57,537 nucleotides of DNA, from the NCBI RefSeq assembly GCF_019749375.1, contig NZ_JACWFE010000011.1:1-57537 (forward strand), written 5' to 3'. Source of the stretch: Bacillus sp. S/N-304-OC-R1. GTDB taxonomy: Bacteria > Bacillota > Bacilli > Bacillales > Cytobacillaceae. Below are positions 31,834 to 40,746 of this stretch, in pieces; position 1 is the stretch's first letter, and the number at the start of each line of letters is the position of its first letter. The notes beneath the pieces are model-generated. The model saw only the letters and a list, made by a program, of their open reading frames with translations, was not told the DNA's origin and did not search any database. A program made the position numbers and the translations under genes.

Positions 31834-34461
31834 TTGAATAAGAAAAAGGCAATTAAAGTACTTAGTGCAACAGCAATCGCAGCATCTGCATTCGTAGCAA
31901 CAGCTCCGGCTGGAACTCAAGCGGCGTCTACTGATGTTCAGACTCTAGTAAAAAAAGCGAAAGATGCTGGCACAGTTTTAAAATGGGCTATCTCTACTGA
32001 AGGTTCAGCAGATGGAAAAACTCGTCCATATGCACAATACAATGCAGCGAAAGCAGCTCGTGATGCAGCAGTTGCAGCTATCAATAAATTACCTGCAGCC
32101 CAAAAAACTGCTTACTTAGCTGATATTGAGCAAAACGTAACCCTACACATCAACCGCACAATGGCTTACATTGATGCAATTACAGCTGGTGAAAAGATTA
32201 CTGAAAAGAAAGCAGCTCTTGCAGCACAAATCGATAAAAACCTAATCGATGACAATACTGAAGCAGCTTACCATGCACTTTCTACGGAAATCCGTAAGCA
32301 AGCAATCCTTTTAGACCGCGTTTATGGACAAACTACACGTGATGCTGTCCGCGATCAATACAAGAAATCTGCTGAAACAGTACGTGACAGCGTAAAATAC
32401 GAAGTATCTGTAAAAATCGAATTAGACTTAGCGAAAAAAGCTCTTGCTGCTAACAACATAGCAGACGTTGAAAAGCACCTTTCAGAAGCTGCTAAGTTCA
32501 TGAAAGACGTTAAGAATGACGTAATGAAAGCATCTTTAGTAAAAACTTTAGATGAATTAGAAGGACAATTAGTACCTGCTGTGAAATCAGTAAGTGCGAT
32601 TAGTGCAACTCAATTAGTTGTTACTTTTAATACAGCAATTGACAAAAACTCAGTTTTCAATACTGACGGTACAATCAAAGCAACTTTCACATTAAATGAG
32701 CTTGATGGACAAGCAGCTGTTACTGTAACGGATGCATCATTAAGTGCAGATGGCAAAACTTTAACTCTTACGACATCAGCGCCAGTAGTTAATCGTTATG
32801 ATGTTGTAATTGATGGCTTAAAAGCTCTAAATGGCAAGGACCTTGCTGAATACAAACAAGTAACTAAATTTGCTGCTGACACTACAGCTCCTACAGTTTT
32901 AGGAACTGAACAAATCTCTGCAAATCAAGTGAAAATCAAATTCTCTGAGCCAGTTAAAGCATTTAGTAATGCAACTCTAACTTATGCTGATGGTACATCA
33001 GTAGCAAATGCATCTGTAACTGTTACAGAAGGTGCTACTGAAGTTGTTGTAGATTTATCAGATGCAGCTGTTCTTGTTAATAAGCCAATTACAGTTACTT
33101 TTATTGGTCTTCAAGATCAAGCTGGAAATCTAGTATCACCAAACCCAGCTACAGTTCAAATTACTAAACAACAAGTTGATGGAGTTAAACCATCTGTATC
33201 ATCTGTTTTACAAACTGGTGTGAAAACTTTCAACATTAAGTTCTCTAAAGATGTAGTATTACCGGCTACTTCAGGAACTATTAACACAAACAACGTAACA
33301 GTATCTAACAACACTGTTGCAAAAATTGAAAAAGTTTCAGGTAGTGAATATAAAGTAACTGTTAACTCAAATCTTTCTGGTGTTCAAAACGTAACTGTAA
33401 ACGCTGGTTATGCAGATTTAGCAAACCAAGCTGGAGATGCAGTAACGAAAGTAGTAACATTTAGCCAAGATACAGTTGCACCAAAAGCAACTAGTTCAAA
33501 GTTAGTGGTTAGTTCTGATAACGCTGAATATTTAGAGTTAACTTATGATAAAGATGTTACAGAAGGTAACCTTGCTATCTCAGGTTCTTATGTGAAAGAC
33601 TATGTAACAACTTCTGTTGGAAGCACTGATGTTGCTGCAACGTATGCATCTACTACAAGCAAAAAAGTGTTACGTGTTAAATTATCTGATTTTGCAACAG
33701 TTGAAGGCGGACATTATAAAGTCGATGCGATTACTGCAACTGCTTCAGGTGTAACTAGCTTATCAGGAGTAGCGTTAGAAAAAGCTTCTGCTTCTTTCAC
33801 TCGTGGAGTAGATGGTGCAGCAGCTAATACAACTAAACTAGCAGCTCCGACTCTTACAGCTACTAATAATGATACAGTTACTGTTACATTTACAGGTAAA
33901 GTTGACGGTGCCTCTGCAACAAATATTGCTAACTATAAAATTGATGGTGCTGTGATTGAATCAGCAACATTAGCAGCTTATGATTCAGTTGCTGAAACTC
34001 AAGTAGTTACTTTAAAGCTTAAAGCTAACTCTAACATTTTCACAGGCGTTCGTAACATTACTGTTCAAAACGTTAAAGCACTTGGTTCTTCTGTTGCTAT
34101 GGATCCATTCTTCAAAAACGACTTATCATTAACTGAAAATGTTCGTCCAACAGTTACCAAAGCTGTATTAACAGAAAACAATAAAATTACATTAACATTC
34201 TCAGAAGCAGTTTATGATACTACAAATGTTGCTGATCGTGACTTCAATCTTTATGTTGGTGGTACAAAAGTTGCAACAACTGTAACTACTGCAAACGTTC
34301 TTAAATCTGCTGCTCAAAATACTTTAGTACTAACTTTAAGCAGTGCTGTAGCAGCTGAAGATCTTGCTAAAGGATTATCAATTAAAGCTGTAGATGGATT
34401 AGATGTTAAAGATGTTAATGATAATGTATTAACATTTACGTCTGCTACTGTAACTCAATAA
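31834..34461 (+). CDS. SbsC-like S-layer protein, third paralogue, probably highly expressed
   Basis: 875 residues from a TTG at 31834 with AGGGGGATTTACC upstream. Signal peptide NKKKAIKVLSATAIAASAFV, cleavage near TQA-AS. The N-terminal helical SbsC domain (about 35-250) holds VLKWAISTEGSADGKTRPYA, MAYIDAITAGEKITEKKAAL and LSTEIRKQAILLDRVYGQTT. Several SbsA-Ig-like domains follow (LVVTFNTAID, VKIKFSEPVK, FNIKFSKDVV, LELTYDKDVT, ITLTFSEAVY). The protein is Ala/Val/Thr rich, with almost no Cys or Trp after the N-terminal domain, and has a narrow codon choice, both typical of main S-layer proteins. A long AT-rich leader (about 31630-31833) precedes it. Confidence 0.9.
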   Translation: MNKKKAIKVLSATAIAASAFVATAPAGTQAASTDVQTLVKKAKDAGTVLKWAISTEGSADGKTRPYAQYNAAKAARDAAVAAINKLPAAQKTAYLADIEQNVTLHINRTMAYIDAITAGEKITEKKAALAAQIDKNLIDDNTEAAYHALSTEIRKQAILLDRVYGQTTRDAVRDQYKKSAETVRDSVKYEVSVKIELDLAKKALAANNIADVEKHLSEAAKFMKDVKNDVMKASLVKTLDELEGQLVPAVKSVSAISATQLVVTFNTAIDKNSVFNTDGTIKATFTLNELDGQAAVTVTDASLSADGKTLTLTTSAPVVNRYDVVIDGLKALNGKDLAEYKQVTKFAADTTAPTVLGTEQISANQVKIKFSEPVKAFSNATLTYADGTSVANASVTVTEGATEVVVDLSDAAVLVNKPITVTFIGLQDQAGNLVSPNPATVQITKQQVDGVKPSVSSVLQTGVKTFNIKFSKDVVLPATSGTINTNNVTVSNNTVAKIEKVSGSEYKVTVNSNLSGVQNVTVNAGYADLANQAGDAVTKVVTFSQDTVAPKATSSKLVVSSDNAEYLELTYDKDVTEGNLAISGSYVKDYVTTSVGSTDVAATYASTTSKKVLRVKLSDFATVEGGHYKVDAITATASGVTSLSGVALEKASASFTRGVDGAAANTTKLAAPTLTATNNDTVTVTFTGKVDGASATNIANYKIDGAVIESATLAAYDSVAETQVVTLKLKANSNIFTGVRNITVQNVKALGSSVAMDPFFKNDLSLTENVRPTVTKAVLTENNKITLTFSEAVYDTTNVADRDFNLYVGGTKVATTVTTANVLKSAAQNTLVLTLSSAVAAEDLAKGLSIKAVDGLDVKDVNDNVLTFTSATVTQ

Positions 34462-34512
34462 TACCTTTTTAGTTGTAAATAACTAATAGGTTTATAGATA
34501 AATACTATATAG

Positions 34513-34565
34513 GAAGGGGCTTTCCGAATAGTCAGGGTAACTGATTGTTTGGAGCCCCTTCTTGA
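34513..34565 (+). terminator. terminator of the third S-layer gene
   Basis: Outer stem GAAGGGGCT / AGCCCCTTC (34513-34521 with 34553-34561) with an inner CAG / CTG hairpin, followed by TTGATGTATTAATATT. Confidence 0.7.
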
Positions 34566-34644
34566 TGTATTAATATTAAAAAATCAAACAAAAAATCTCC
34601 TATCCATTAAAATTTACGTGACCAAACCAACGAGGACGATCTTT

Positions 34645-34713
34645 ATGTGTAATCCGAAAATTACTATTGGAGATTACGTAATGTACACTTCTTTCAGAAA
34701 AAGACCTCATTAA
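34645..34713 (+). pseudogene. possible fragment of a hexapeptide acyltransferase
   Basis: The short frame reads CNPKITIGDYVMYTSFRKR, similar to the NPNI.VGDYTYY start of the CatB/Vat xenobiotic acetyltransferases. Only about 22 codons remain. The rest of the stretch 34570-35014 shows no gene; a TATTTACCATATGGTAA palindrome lies near 34942-34958, just ahead of the protease gene. Confidence 0.3.
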
Positions 34714-35014
34714 TCACTCTTCTCGATTGTTTATTTAAGAAAATTTCCTCCAAAAAACTATGATCATCAATGAAGCTTACAAACATCCTATAGGTATCTC
34801 TCTTTTTCTATTTATAAATAATAACTATGAAAAGAGTAGGAGTAATGACCAATATTTTCATAAACATAGTTAGCTCGAGATAAGAGCACCTCATGATTAT
34901 CTTAAATATTGGATTAACTCTCAAAAAAATCATTTAATGGTATATTTACCATATGGTAATCTAGAAAAGAAGGGGAATTAGTCTCTTTTATGTTTGAGTG
35001 AGGAGTGAAGTAGG

Positions 35015-38000
35015 TTGTATAAAAGATTTATAACTTTAGTAATTACTATCTTATTAACTTTGTATGGATCATTAATGAATGTTTTGCCAGTATTTGCGGA
35101 GAATAATAATTTTAGTACTGAGAAAAATGTCATTTCAGAAGATACATCGAATACGAATGATGCTATTGATAGTTTAAGAGAGAAATTAAATGATAATAAA
35201 AAAATTCGTATTATTGTTGGTCTAACAAATGGCAGCCATATGCCTGATGAAATAAAAGACAGTAAAACGATTGAAAGGGTTCAAAAAAATCTAATCAGCA
35301 ACTTGGAAACGGTATCAAAACTGGCTATAGATGAAGTGAAAACATTTAAAACGATTCCATTTGTTGCTTTAAGTGTTACAGAAGAGGGATTTGAACAATT
35401 ATTGCAAAATCCAAATGTTGTTAGCATTGAGGAGGATATTCCTACTCCACTCGTGATGGCAGAGAGTAATGGAATAATTGGATCAAATACTGCTTGGGAT
35501 TTGGGTTTTACTGGTAAAGGTCAAACTGTAGCAGTGTTAGATACGGGTGTAGATAATACCCATTCCTTCTTAAAAGGCAAAGTTATATCTGAAGCTTGTT
35601 TTTCAACAACAGATTCAATTCGGGGCTCTGCATCACTTTGCCCAGATGGAAATAAAGAATCTACAGCAATAGGGTCAGGAATGGATTGTGATACATCAAT
35701 TGATGGTTGTGGACATGGGACTCATGTCGCTGGAACGATAGCTGGGAAAGAAATTACATATTATGGGGAGAAATTATCAGGTGTTGCAAAAGATGCAAAT
35801 ATTATTGCGATTCAAGTATTTTCTAAATTCCCGAAACAAAGTGGAGATGGATATGAGGTTCTATCATATAGTTCTGATCAAATCTCTGCACTTGAGCGTG
35901 TCCTTGAACTAAAGAATAAATACAATATTTCATCAGTAAATATGAGTTTAGGAGCGGGATGGAATCCTCGATATTGCGATGAATCAGAAAATGAAAAATA
36001 TGGGAGAAAAGTAATTATTGATAATCTTAGAAAAGCAGGAATTGCAGTAGTGATTGCTTCCGGAAACAATGGCTATACAGATGGTATTTCTGCACCTTCA
36101 TGTATTTCTTCGGCGATAAGTGTAGGCGCTACTTCCAAAAGTGATGTTGTTGCATACTTTTCAAATAGTGCAGAAATCCTTGATTTATTAGCACCTGGAA
36201 TGGATATAACTTCATCTGTACCCGGTAATCAATTCGAATCTTGGAGCGGTACTTCAATGGCAGCTCCGCATGTTGCGGGGGCATGGGCAATATTGAAAGA
36301 AATGAAACCTTCCGCTTCAGTTGAGGAAATATTAACTTTTCTGCAACATAATGGGAAGATGATTAATGATTATAGAAATAATATAACTAAACCAAGGATT
36401 GATCTTAAAAAGATAGATAAATTTAGCCGGAACATTGTCTCATTAGAAGCAAAACCTTCAAAAGTATTTCTAAGTCAAGGTAAGACGCATCAATTACAAA
36501 TTTACGAAAATTATTCGGATAACACCTACAAAGATGTGACAACGGAAACTACTTTCAAAAGCAGCAATACGAAAAGAGCTGTAGTAAGCGAAGGGGGACT
36601 TATTACCATCCCGGCAGATGCAACGAATGGAACCGTTGAAATTACTTCAACATACGGTGATCAAGAGGTAACAATACTAGTAACGGTAGAGCCGGAAATA
36701 ACAAAATTAGAGCTGAATCAATCAACAATTGTATTAGTACCTGAAAAAATAGTCTACTTTAAGTTGACTGCTATTTTTTCAGACAGAAGCACCAAGGATA
36801 TTACAAATTTAGCGTCATACGACATAATTGATGGTGATGGTAATTCTGTCAAAAATCAAATATCGATAAATAATGGAACAGTGAGAGCCTTGCCATCTGC
36901 TAGAAAAGGCAGCTACACACTAGTTGCCACTTATCACAATAAAGAATTTAGAGAAAAAGTGGAATTTATTCCTGCTCTAACTAACATCAGGGTGGATTCA
37001 CAAAAGATCATATTAAACCAAGGTAAGACGCATCAATTACAAATTACAGCTGTGTATTCAGATACTAGCCATGAAGATGTAACCACAAAAGCTACTTATA
37101 CAAGCAGTAATACAAAAAGAGCGGCAGTTAGTGAACGGGGACTTATTACAATTCCAGCAGATGCAACAAATGGAACGGTAAATATTACTGCAAAATATGG
37201 TAACCGCTCAGTCGTTACCGCAATAACGGTAGAGCCAGTAGTAACAAAAGTGGAATTCGATCCATCAACAGTATTATTGGAACTAGGCAAAACGGCACGC
37301 GTAAAGTTGACGGCTACATATCAAGATGGAAAGAAAAAGGATATAACAAGCTTGGCATCATACGTCATAGTAGATGGGGATAATCAATCTGTCAAAGATC
37401 AAATAACGATCACCCAGGGAACGTTGAAAGCTTTATCGACTGCTCCAAAAGGAAACTATACGCTCATCGCAATGTATCAGGATAAAGAAACTAGAGCAAC
37501 GATAGAGGCAAAACCAGTACTCACAAAACTGACAGCAGACACACAAAAGGTCATATTAAATCAAGGTAAGACGTACCAATTACAAATGACAGCAGCCTAT
37601 TCAGATGCCGGCACGGAAGATGTAACCACAAAAGCTACTTATACAAGCAGTAATACGAAAAGAGCGGCAGTTAGTGGACGGGGACTTATTACAATTCCAG
37701 CAGATGCAACAAATGGAACGGTAAATATTACTGCAAAATATGGTAACCGCTCAGTCGTTACCGCAATAACGGTAGAGCCAGTAGTAACAAAAGTGGAGTT
37801 CGAGCAATCAACTGTATTGTTAGAACTAGGCAAAACAGTTCGCGTAAAGTTGACGGCAACTTATCAAGATGGAAAGAAAAAAGATATAACAGGCTTAGCA
37901 TCTTATTATCTAACAGATGAGGGAGATCAGCTCGTCAAAGATCAAATAACGATCACCCAGGGAACGTTGAAAGCTTTATCGACTGCTCCAAAAGGAAACT

Positions 38001-38332
38001 ATACGCTCATCGCAATGTATCAGGATAAAGAAACTAGAGCAACGATAGAGGCAAAACCAGTACTCATAAAACTGACAGCAGACACACAAAAGGTCATATT
38101 AAATCAAGGTAAGACGTACCAATTACAAATGACAGCAGCCTATTCAGATGCCAGTACGGAAGATGTAACCACAAAAGCTACTTATACAAGCAGTAATACG
38201 AAAAGAGTGGAAGTAAGCGAAGAGGGTTTTATTATTATTCCGGACGGAGCAAGTAATGGGACTGCTAGTATCACTACGAAATTTGGTGGGCGTACTGTTG
38301 TAATTACTGTAATAGTATCGAAGGACATATAA
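35015..38332 (+). CDS. secreted subtilisin-like protease (S8) with Ig-like repeats
   Basis: 1105 residues starting with TTG at 35015, GAGGAGTG upstream. Signal peptide (YKRFITLVITILLTLYGSLM..VFA-EN), then an I9-type propeptide (about 60-150: IRIIVGLTNGSHMP..ALSVTEEGFEQLLQNPNVVSIEED). The peptidase domain has all active-site residues: Asp176 (AVLDTGVD), His234 (GHGTHVAG), Asn near 351 (ASGNNG) and Ser414 (GTSMAAPHVAG). From about 470 there are three to four Big_2-like Ig units, beginning VSLEAKPSKVFLSQGKTHQL. Two of the units are nearly identical in DNA (543-bp period). No SLH or LPxTG motif is seen. It could process or release S-layer proteins encoded next to it. Confidence 0.9.
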   Translation: MYKRFITLVITILLTLYGSLMNVLPVFAENNNFSTEKNVISEDTSNTNDAIDSLREKLNDNKKIRIIVGLTNGSHMPDEIKDSKTIERVQKNLISNLETVSKLAIDEVKTFKTIPFVALSVTEEGFEQLLQNPNVVSIEEDIPTPLVMAESNGIIGSNTAWDLGFTGKGQTVAVLDTGVDNTHSFLKGKVISEACFSTTDSIRGSASLCPDGNKESTAIGSGMDCDTSIDGCGHGTHVAGTIAGKEITYYGEKLSGVAKDANIIAIQVFSKFPKQSGDGYEVLSYSSDQISALERVLELKNKYNISSVNMSLGAGWNPRYCDESENEKYGRKVIIDNLRKAGIAVVIASGNNGYTDGISAPSCISSAISVGATSKSDVVAYFSNSAEILDLLAPGMDITSSVPGNQFESWSGTSMAAPHVAGAWAILKEMKPSASVEEILTFLQHNGKMINDYRNNITKPRIDLKKIDKFSRNIVSLEAKPSKVFLSQGKTHQLQIYENYSDNTYKDVTTETTFKSSNTKRAVVSEGGLITIPADATNGTVEITSTYGDQEVTILVTVEPEITKLELNQSTIVLVPEKIVYFKLTAIFSDRSTKDITNLASYDIIDGDGNSVKNQISINNGTVRALPSARKGSYTLVATYHNKEFREKVEFIPALTNIRVDSQKIILNQGKTHQLQITAVYSDTSHEDVTTKATYTSSNTKRAAVSERGLITIPADATNGTVNITAKYGNRSVVTAITVEPVVTKVEFDPSTVLLELGKTARVKLTATYQDGKKKDITSLASYVIVDGDNQSVKDQITITQGTLKALSTAPKGNYTLIAMYQDKETRATIEAKPVLTKLTADTQKVILNQGKTYQLQMTAAYSDAGTEDVTTKATYTSSNTKRAAVSGRGLITIPADATNGTVNITAKYGNRSVVTAITVEPVVTKVEFEQSTVLLELGKTVRVKLTATYQDGKKKDITGLASYYLTDEGDQLVKDQITITQGTLKALSTAPKGNYTLIAMYQDKETRATIEAKPVLIKLTADTQKVILNQGKTYQLQMTAAYSDASTEDVTTKATYTSSNTKRVEVSEEGFIIIPDGASNGTASITTKFGGRTVVITVIVSKDI
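36990..38320 (+). repeat. 543-bp internal tandem repeat in the protease gene
   Basis: The segment around GGTAACCGCTCAGTCG recurs at 37200 and 37743, and CAAAGATCAAATAACGATC at 37392 and 37935, a period of 543 bp (181 residues). Long stretches are identical between copies. The last copy changes near its end (KRVEVSEEGFIIIPDGASNG). The remnant at 25985-26383 is an older relative of the same unit. Confidence 0.88.
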
Positions 38333-38336
38333 TAAA

Positions 38337-38751
38337 ATGACTCATGATGAGTATGGTGATTATCGCCTCTGTATGTCGGTGTCTGCTATACAAGGCGTAT
38401 CTATCCTGTGGGGATATACTTGGAGGCTGCGGAAAATATAGAATGGGGCTACAGATTTGCTGTCTATGGTGAATTACATGTCAAGCAGGATGAGTTGCTT
38501 AACATGTTAATTAAAAAAGTAAAAAATGGGATTAATGTAAAGCAGGTTGAAACTAATGTTTTTCTAAACGGACAGGAGTACCACTCGATTGTTAATGATA
38601 AGTTCATAGGCGTTATAGAATATGATGCAAACTCAGATGGGGTGCCGCTTGTTATTATCGTTCTTGGGAAGAAGTCGGTAAGATGGTTATGTCGTATGAG
38701 GGCTTTCAAATCAAGTTAAGAATGTCCGATATTACAGATGATGTGGAGTGA
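38337..38751 (+). pseudogene. unknown small gene with two frameshifts
   Basis: Three frames follow one another without overlap: DEYGDYRLCMSVSAIQGVSI, then GIYLEAAENIEWGYRFAVYG..LHVKQDELLNMLIKKVKNGI..KFIGVIEYDANSDG, then YYRSWEEVGKMVMSYEGFQI..KLRMSDITDDVE, with stop at 38749-38751. One base added near 38407 and one G added in the G4 run near 38639 join them into one protein of about 138 residues. I do not recognise it. There is no ribosome binding site at the first ATG, so the 5' end may also be lost. Confidence 0.6.
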
Positions 38752-38830
38752 ATCTCTATTCCGGCGCCAGTTCCCCACATAATACCAGGCAGTCAAAGTA
38801 AGCGAAAATATTATATGGTGAAGAAGTAAT

Positions 38831-38880
38831 AAGAACCCACTGAGTAGGCAGTTGTATGAGTGCTTGGTGGGTTCTTTTTT
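38831..38880 (+). terminator. terminator behind the small broken gene
   Basis: Stem AGAACCCAC / GTGGGTTCT followed by six T residues. Confidence 0.8.
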
Positions 38881-38962
38881 ATTGTAAAGATTTACATAAT
38901 GATTGTTGTTTTATGCTAAGATTAAATTGATATCTTGTAAAATGGATGATAGGGGAGATAAG

Positions 38963-40183
38963 ATGCAATTTGAGGTTTTTGCCATAATATTTGACCAACG
39001 CATGAAAAATGTAAATAAAAATAAGAGGCTGATTGCCATTGAAGAATACTTGGCTGATAATTTTGGGCTACAAGTTGATTTTGAAGGCGATGTTAATAAA
39101 TGTAAACTTCAAATTATGCAACTAATTCGGGATGAAGAAAACCAAGCAAATTACATACTTGAGGATATTGCAAATATATTAAATGAACGGTACACAATTG
39201 GAGAACCTTTTTTTGTTTCATCAATAAGTACTAGCCTAACAGCAAAAGAACTTTATGACTTATTAGAGGATGTTTTTCCAGATGAAATTCGGGAGTATGA
39301 GTCAGTAGACTTTCAACGAGAAGAGATAACTTTAGATGAAGTAGCTGATAAAGTGGCTTGTACAATAAGGTATACTGATTATTATATAAGTCCTGTTACA
39401 CAGGAGAGAGAAAGAGAATTAAGTAATGGGAAATTTACTCTTTCCTTTGACCTGTCTAATAACATTTTCATGTCCTCAAATTGTGGGTATAGTAAGCTTT
39501 ATAATAAAGCCATTCAGTATATAAGTGAGTCTACAACCGATATTATAATAAAACAGTATTATGTTCAGAATAAAGTCCGGTATATGAAAGATAAAACGAT
39601 GAGTGATTTTGATCCATTATCATTATTAGTTGTGCAACTTATATATAAGAAATTTACTGAGATTGGGTTGCAACTTCATAGTGTTGATTCACTTTCATTT
39701 AATAATGAGAATGCCCCCCGAGTAAAAAATGCAAAGCTCGGCGGTACTGATTTATTTAAAGATCCAGATGTTGTTGAAAGATTATATAACGGCGATAGAA
39801 TAACAAAGTGCACGGTATCCATATTTAAATTGACCGCAAACGATAAGGCGGTATCAACTAAGCTGACAATTGATTTTAGAGGGGTATTAAAATTTACTTA
39901 TGATGATTCAGAATTTATCAATGAGTCGTCGCTAAGGAATATTTGCTTGGATATCTTAAAAGGAATAACTGAACTTATAGATAATGAAGACTCAATTCAA
40001 AACGGAGATGCTTTATTAAGAGAAAAATTGATAAAAACAGCATTTAGATCTAAATCCGTTTTTGCACAACTTGTGAAAGATATTAAAAAGGATTTAATTG
40101 AATTATTAAGTACAGATGAAGACGAAACAGGTAAAATTGAAACATATTTTAAAGATAAATATGGTATAGAAAGCGCTGAATAG
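38963..40183 (+). CDS. unknown protein, first gene of a three-gene operon
   Basis: 407 residues from the ATG at 38963, which has AGGGGAGATAAG upstream; the frame begins earlier at 38903 without such a site. Soluble, acidic, no signal peptide or membrane helix. I recognise no domain. The end of the conserved-looking part (TKLTIDFRGVLKFTYDDSEF, then LRNICLDILKGITELIDNED) resembles the end of the next protein (KIYTNGLITYTLTDNEEVLR, then KILDLALKFILMIN), so the two may share a domain. AT content is higher than in the flanking surface genes. The operon sits between remnants and a ComM fragment, which suggests an acquired module. Confidence 0.7.
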   Translation: MQFEVFAIIFDQRMKNVNKNKRLIAIEEYLADNFGLQVDFEGDVNKCKLQIMQLIRDEENQANYILEDIANILNERYTIGEPFFVSSISTSLTAKELYDLLEDVFPDEIREYESVDFQREEITLDEVADKVACTIRYTDYYISPVTQERERELSNGKFTLSFDLSNNIFMSSNCGYSKLYNKAIQYISESTTDIIIKQYYVQNKVRYMKDKTMSDFDPLSLLVVQLIYKKFTEIGLQLHSVDSLSFNNENAPRVKNAKLGGTDLFKDPDVVERLYNGDRITKCTVSIFKLTANDKAVSTKLTIDFRGVLKFTYDDSEFINESSLRNICLDILKGITELIDNEDSIQNGDALLREKLIKTAFRSKSVFAQLVKDIKKDLIELLSTDEDETGKIETYFKDKYGIESAE

Positions 40184-40215
40184 CTATAAAATGAAGGTTA
40201 AGGGAGGGATTTGTT

Positions 40216-40746
40216 ATGTTTTTGTCTAGTAATGCAATTGTTGTGGAAACATTTGATGTTGCAGTAAAGGAATTAAAGAATTTTTCCTATGGGGAAAACG
40301 GCAAATTCCTTTCTATAACTTTTTACGATCAAAATAAATCTACTGGTGAAATTCATTGGTCCAATTCCTTTGAGTTTGGAACAATGAACATTATTAACTT
40401 CTATAGGATTGATAATAAATTTATACTGTTCACATCCTCTGTACAAAATCAGGAATATTTAAAAATAGTATTATCGAAATTGGTTAACAGAGATGTAAAA
40501 ATAAACTTGTTGAAGATTCCGTTACCTGTTCCAACAGATACTTTATTTAATTCTTTCGAAGAAGTTAGATCCTTTGAGGTTGATGAATATTTCGGGCTGA
40601 GTTTTATTGTTGTTATTGAAGGAAAAACCATACTCCTGAAAATTTATACAAACGGATTAATTACATATACACTTACTGACAATGAGGAGGTACTAAGAAA
40701 AATTTTAGACCTTGCTCTAAAGTTTATTCTGATGATAAATGAATAG
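40216..40746 (+). CDS. unknown protein, second gene of the operon
   Basis: 176 residues; AAGGGAGGGATTTGTT precedes the ATG. Beta-rich, soluble, no known motif. Its last 45 residues resemble the C-terminal part of the preceding protein in pattern. It begins 32 bases after the first gene and overlaps the third by 8 bases, so all three are made together. No function can be assigned. Confidence 0.68.
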   Translation: MFLSSNAIVVETFDVAVKELKNFSYGENGKFLSITFYDQNKSTGEIHWSNSFEFGTMNIINFYRIDNKFILFTSSVQNQEYLKIVLSKLVNRDVKINLLKIPLPVPTDTLFNSFEEVRSFEVDEYFGLSFIVVIEGKTILLKIYTNGLITYTLTDNEEVLRKILDLALKFILMINE

